From the NCBI GenBank assembly GCA_963754285.1, contig CAVWFN010000007.1:434001-498000 (forward strand): DNA of 64,000 bases, read 5' to 3'. The position numbers and the translations under genes were made by a program. Each line of letters begins with the position of its first letter. Position 1 is the first letter of the stretch. The notes below the pieces were generated by a model. The model had not been told where the DNA came from and did not search any database. It saw only the letters and a program-made list of their open reading frames with translations. Origin of the DNA: RYN-133 sp963754285 (GTDB lineage: Bacteria > Actinomycetota > Actinomycetes > Mycobacteriales > Jatrophihabitantaceae). Positions 62,972 through 64,000 of this stretch are shown here, in pieces.

Positions 62972-63517
62972 TTAGTGGTCTAGGCGGTAGTCGGCCAGGA
63001 TGTGGCCGGACGGCGTACCCACGGTTCGCATGACCTCGAGCCGGGCCGCGGGCAGGCCGTCGAGCAGGCGGCGGCCGTGGCCGACGATCTGCGGCGCGAC
63101 GACGAGGCGGAGTTCGTCGACCACGCCACCGGCGAGCAGGCTCTGCGCGACCGAGATGCTGGCGTGGACGCCGATGTCGTCGCCGGGCTGGTCCTTGAGC
63201 GCGCGCACGAACTCGACGAGATCACCGTCGATCGCCGTGGCGTTGGGCCAGTCGCGGTCGAGTGGCGTAGACGTCGCGACGTATTTGCTGACGCCGTTGA
63301 TGAAGGTCGCGAACGGCTCGATCGTGGCCGTCGGCCAGAACTCGGCCCACTCGTTGTAGCTGGTCCGGCCCAGGATGACGGCGTCCTGCGCGGCGATGAC
63401 CGCGTCCAGGTTGGCGTCCATCGCCTCGTCCCACTCGGTGAAGAACTCATCCGGGCGCTCGGCAACGCCATCGAGCGAGAGCAACTCGTAGACGACGACA
63501 CGTCGCACGTTGGTCAC
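62972..63517 (-). CDS. Dihydrofolate reductase family protein (RibD C-terminal type)
   Basis: The 181-residue product has VVYELLSLDGVAERPDEFFTEWDEAMDANL, AVILGRTSYNEWAEFWPT, a VHASISVAQSLLAGGVVDEL segment and VAPQIVGHGRRLLDG, all RibD_C-like. It binds NADPH in relatives; the substrate is unknown. It differs from the second family member at 33860-34438. GTG start at 63517. It lies directly downstream of upp on the same strand. Confidence 0.83.
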   Translation of the reverse strand: MTNVRRVVVYELLSLDGVAERPDEFFTEWDEAMDANLDAVIAAQDAVILGRTSYNEWAEFWPTATIEPFATFINGVSKYVATSTPLDRDWPNATAIDGDLVEFVRALKDQPGDDIGVHASISVAQSLLAGGVVDELRLVVAPQIVGHGRRLLDGLPAARLEVMRTVGTPSGHILADYRLDH

Positions 63518-63523
63518 CTTCCG

Positions 63524-64000
63524 TCAGCGAGGGCCGAACTGGCGGTCCCCGGCGTCGCCGAGACCAGGAACGATGTAGGCGTTCTCGTTGAGCCGCTCGT
63601 CGATGCTCGCGGTGAACAGCCGGATCGGCAGCCTGCTCGCCTCGAGGGCGGCGATGCCGTCGGGTGCTGCGAGCGCGCAGATGACGGTCAGGTCGTCGGC
63701 GCCGCGGTCGCTGAGCAGCCGCAGGCTGTGCAGCAGCGACCCGCCGGTCGCGACCATCGGGTCGAGCACGATCACCGGTCGCCCGGCCAGCGAGTCGGGC
63801 AGCGAGGCCATGTACGGATGCGGCTCGTGCGTGTCTTCGTCGCGGGCGATGCCGACGAAACCCATCTGCGACTCGGGCAGCAGGTTGAACGCCGCCTCGG
63901 CCATGCCCAGCCCGGCCCGCAGCACCGGCACGAGCAGGGGCGGATTCGGGATCGCCGTACCGGTGGTCGTCGCCACCGGCGTCACCACCTCGACATCAGA
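63524..64000 (-). CDS. upp: Uracil phosphoribosyltransferase, 5' end cut by window edge
   Basis: The protein salvages uracil to UMP with PRPP. Visible landmarks are VPVLRAGLGMAEAAFNLLP, the PRPP loop VIVLDPMVATGGSLLHSLRLL, ICALAAPDGIAAL and the C-terminal uracil-binding YIVPGLGDAGDRQFG. The frame is open to the window edge (reading SDVEVVTPVA upstream), so the first 50 or so residues lie outside. The downstream neighbour starts six bases after the stop. Confidence 0.93.
   Translation of the reverse strand, partial: SDVEVVTPVATTTGTAIPNPPLLVPVLRAGLGMAEAAFNLLPESQMGFVGIARDEDTHEPHPYMASLPDSLAGRPVIVLDPMVATGGSLLHSLRLLSDRGADDLTVICALAAPDGIAALEASRLPIRLFTASIDERLNENAYIVPGLGDAGDRQFGPR

Overview
The window looks like chromosomal DNA of a high-GC actinobacterium. 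Codons are strongly G/C-biased at the third position, and GTG starts and 4-bp ATGA/GTGA stop-start overlaps are common. Actinobacterial markers include a SepX/GlpR-type divisome protein next to a gephyrin-like Glp, a PknB-like kinase, DUF5709, DUF427 and a PaaX-type regulator. A Frankineae-type lineage (Jatrophihabitans or Nakamurella relatives) is a guess; nothing fixes the genus. No phage, insertion sequence or CRISPR array was seen.

Layout. 1-5.6 kb: a partial secreted phosphodiester glycosidase, a membrane protein, a winged-helix protein, a reductase and tRNA-Ala(CGC). 4.8-8.6 kb: a divisome/cell-envelope cluster (sepX/glpR, an acetyltransferase, glp, galU). 8.6-12.6 kb: 5-FTHF cyclo-ligase, FmdB-type zinc ribbon, SAF-domain protein, MscL, two small proteins and a moaC-mog-moaE molybdopterin operon. 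12.7-16.3 kb: a secreted S53 peptidase and a Ser/Thr kinase. 16.4-18.2 kb: a divergent MarR/ClC-channel pair sharing a 23-bp palindrome. 18.3-26.3 kb: a catabolic cluster best read as aerobic CoA-dependent 2-aminobenzoate (anthranilate) degradation: acyl-CoA dehydrogenase and enoyl-CoA hydratase on +, facing a Rid-like protein, SDR, fused monooxygenase/reductase and CoA ligase on -, with a PaaX-like regulator divergent from the ligase.

26.3-33 kb: tRNA-Arg(CCT) whose 3' end is repeated 1.2 kb downstream around one secreted-protein gene, then a permease/amidase pair and two secreted proteins. 33-44 kb: a J-domain-like membrane protein, an MFS/DHFR-family pair with a divergent HxlR regulator, a frameshifted secreted DUF11/CARDB-like gene, a predicted pseudokinase, a stress protein, a GDSL hydrolase, a cluster of DnaA-box-like sites, a dipeptidase/MBL pair and a photolyase. 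44.5-51.7 kb: methylmalonyl-CoA mutase (both subunits), a frameshifted meaB, an MFS exporter and an aldose epimerase in one direction. 52-56 kb: DksA-like protein, purine nucleoside phosphorylase, uronate-dehydrogenase-like protein and phosphohexomutase. 55.9-57.7 kb: an ECF sigma factor translationally coupled to a membrane protein with an outer L,D-transpeptidase domain. 57.7-64 kb: a lipoprotein, an MFS/ArsR pair with a palindromic operator, a carboxylate-type MFS carrier, a Gdt1-type carrier, a RibD/DHFR-family protein and a 5'-truncated upp.

The items most worth a second look are the anthranilate-CoA cluster with its atypical Rid protein, the sigma factor/L,D-transpeptidase pair, the tRNA-flanked mini-cassette, the pseudokinase and the DnaA-box cluster.
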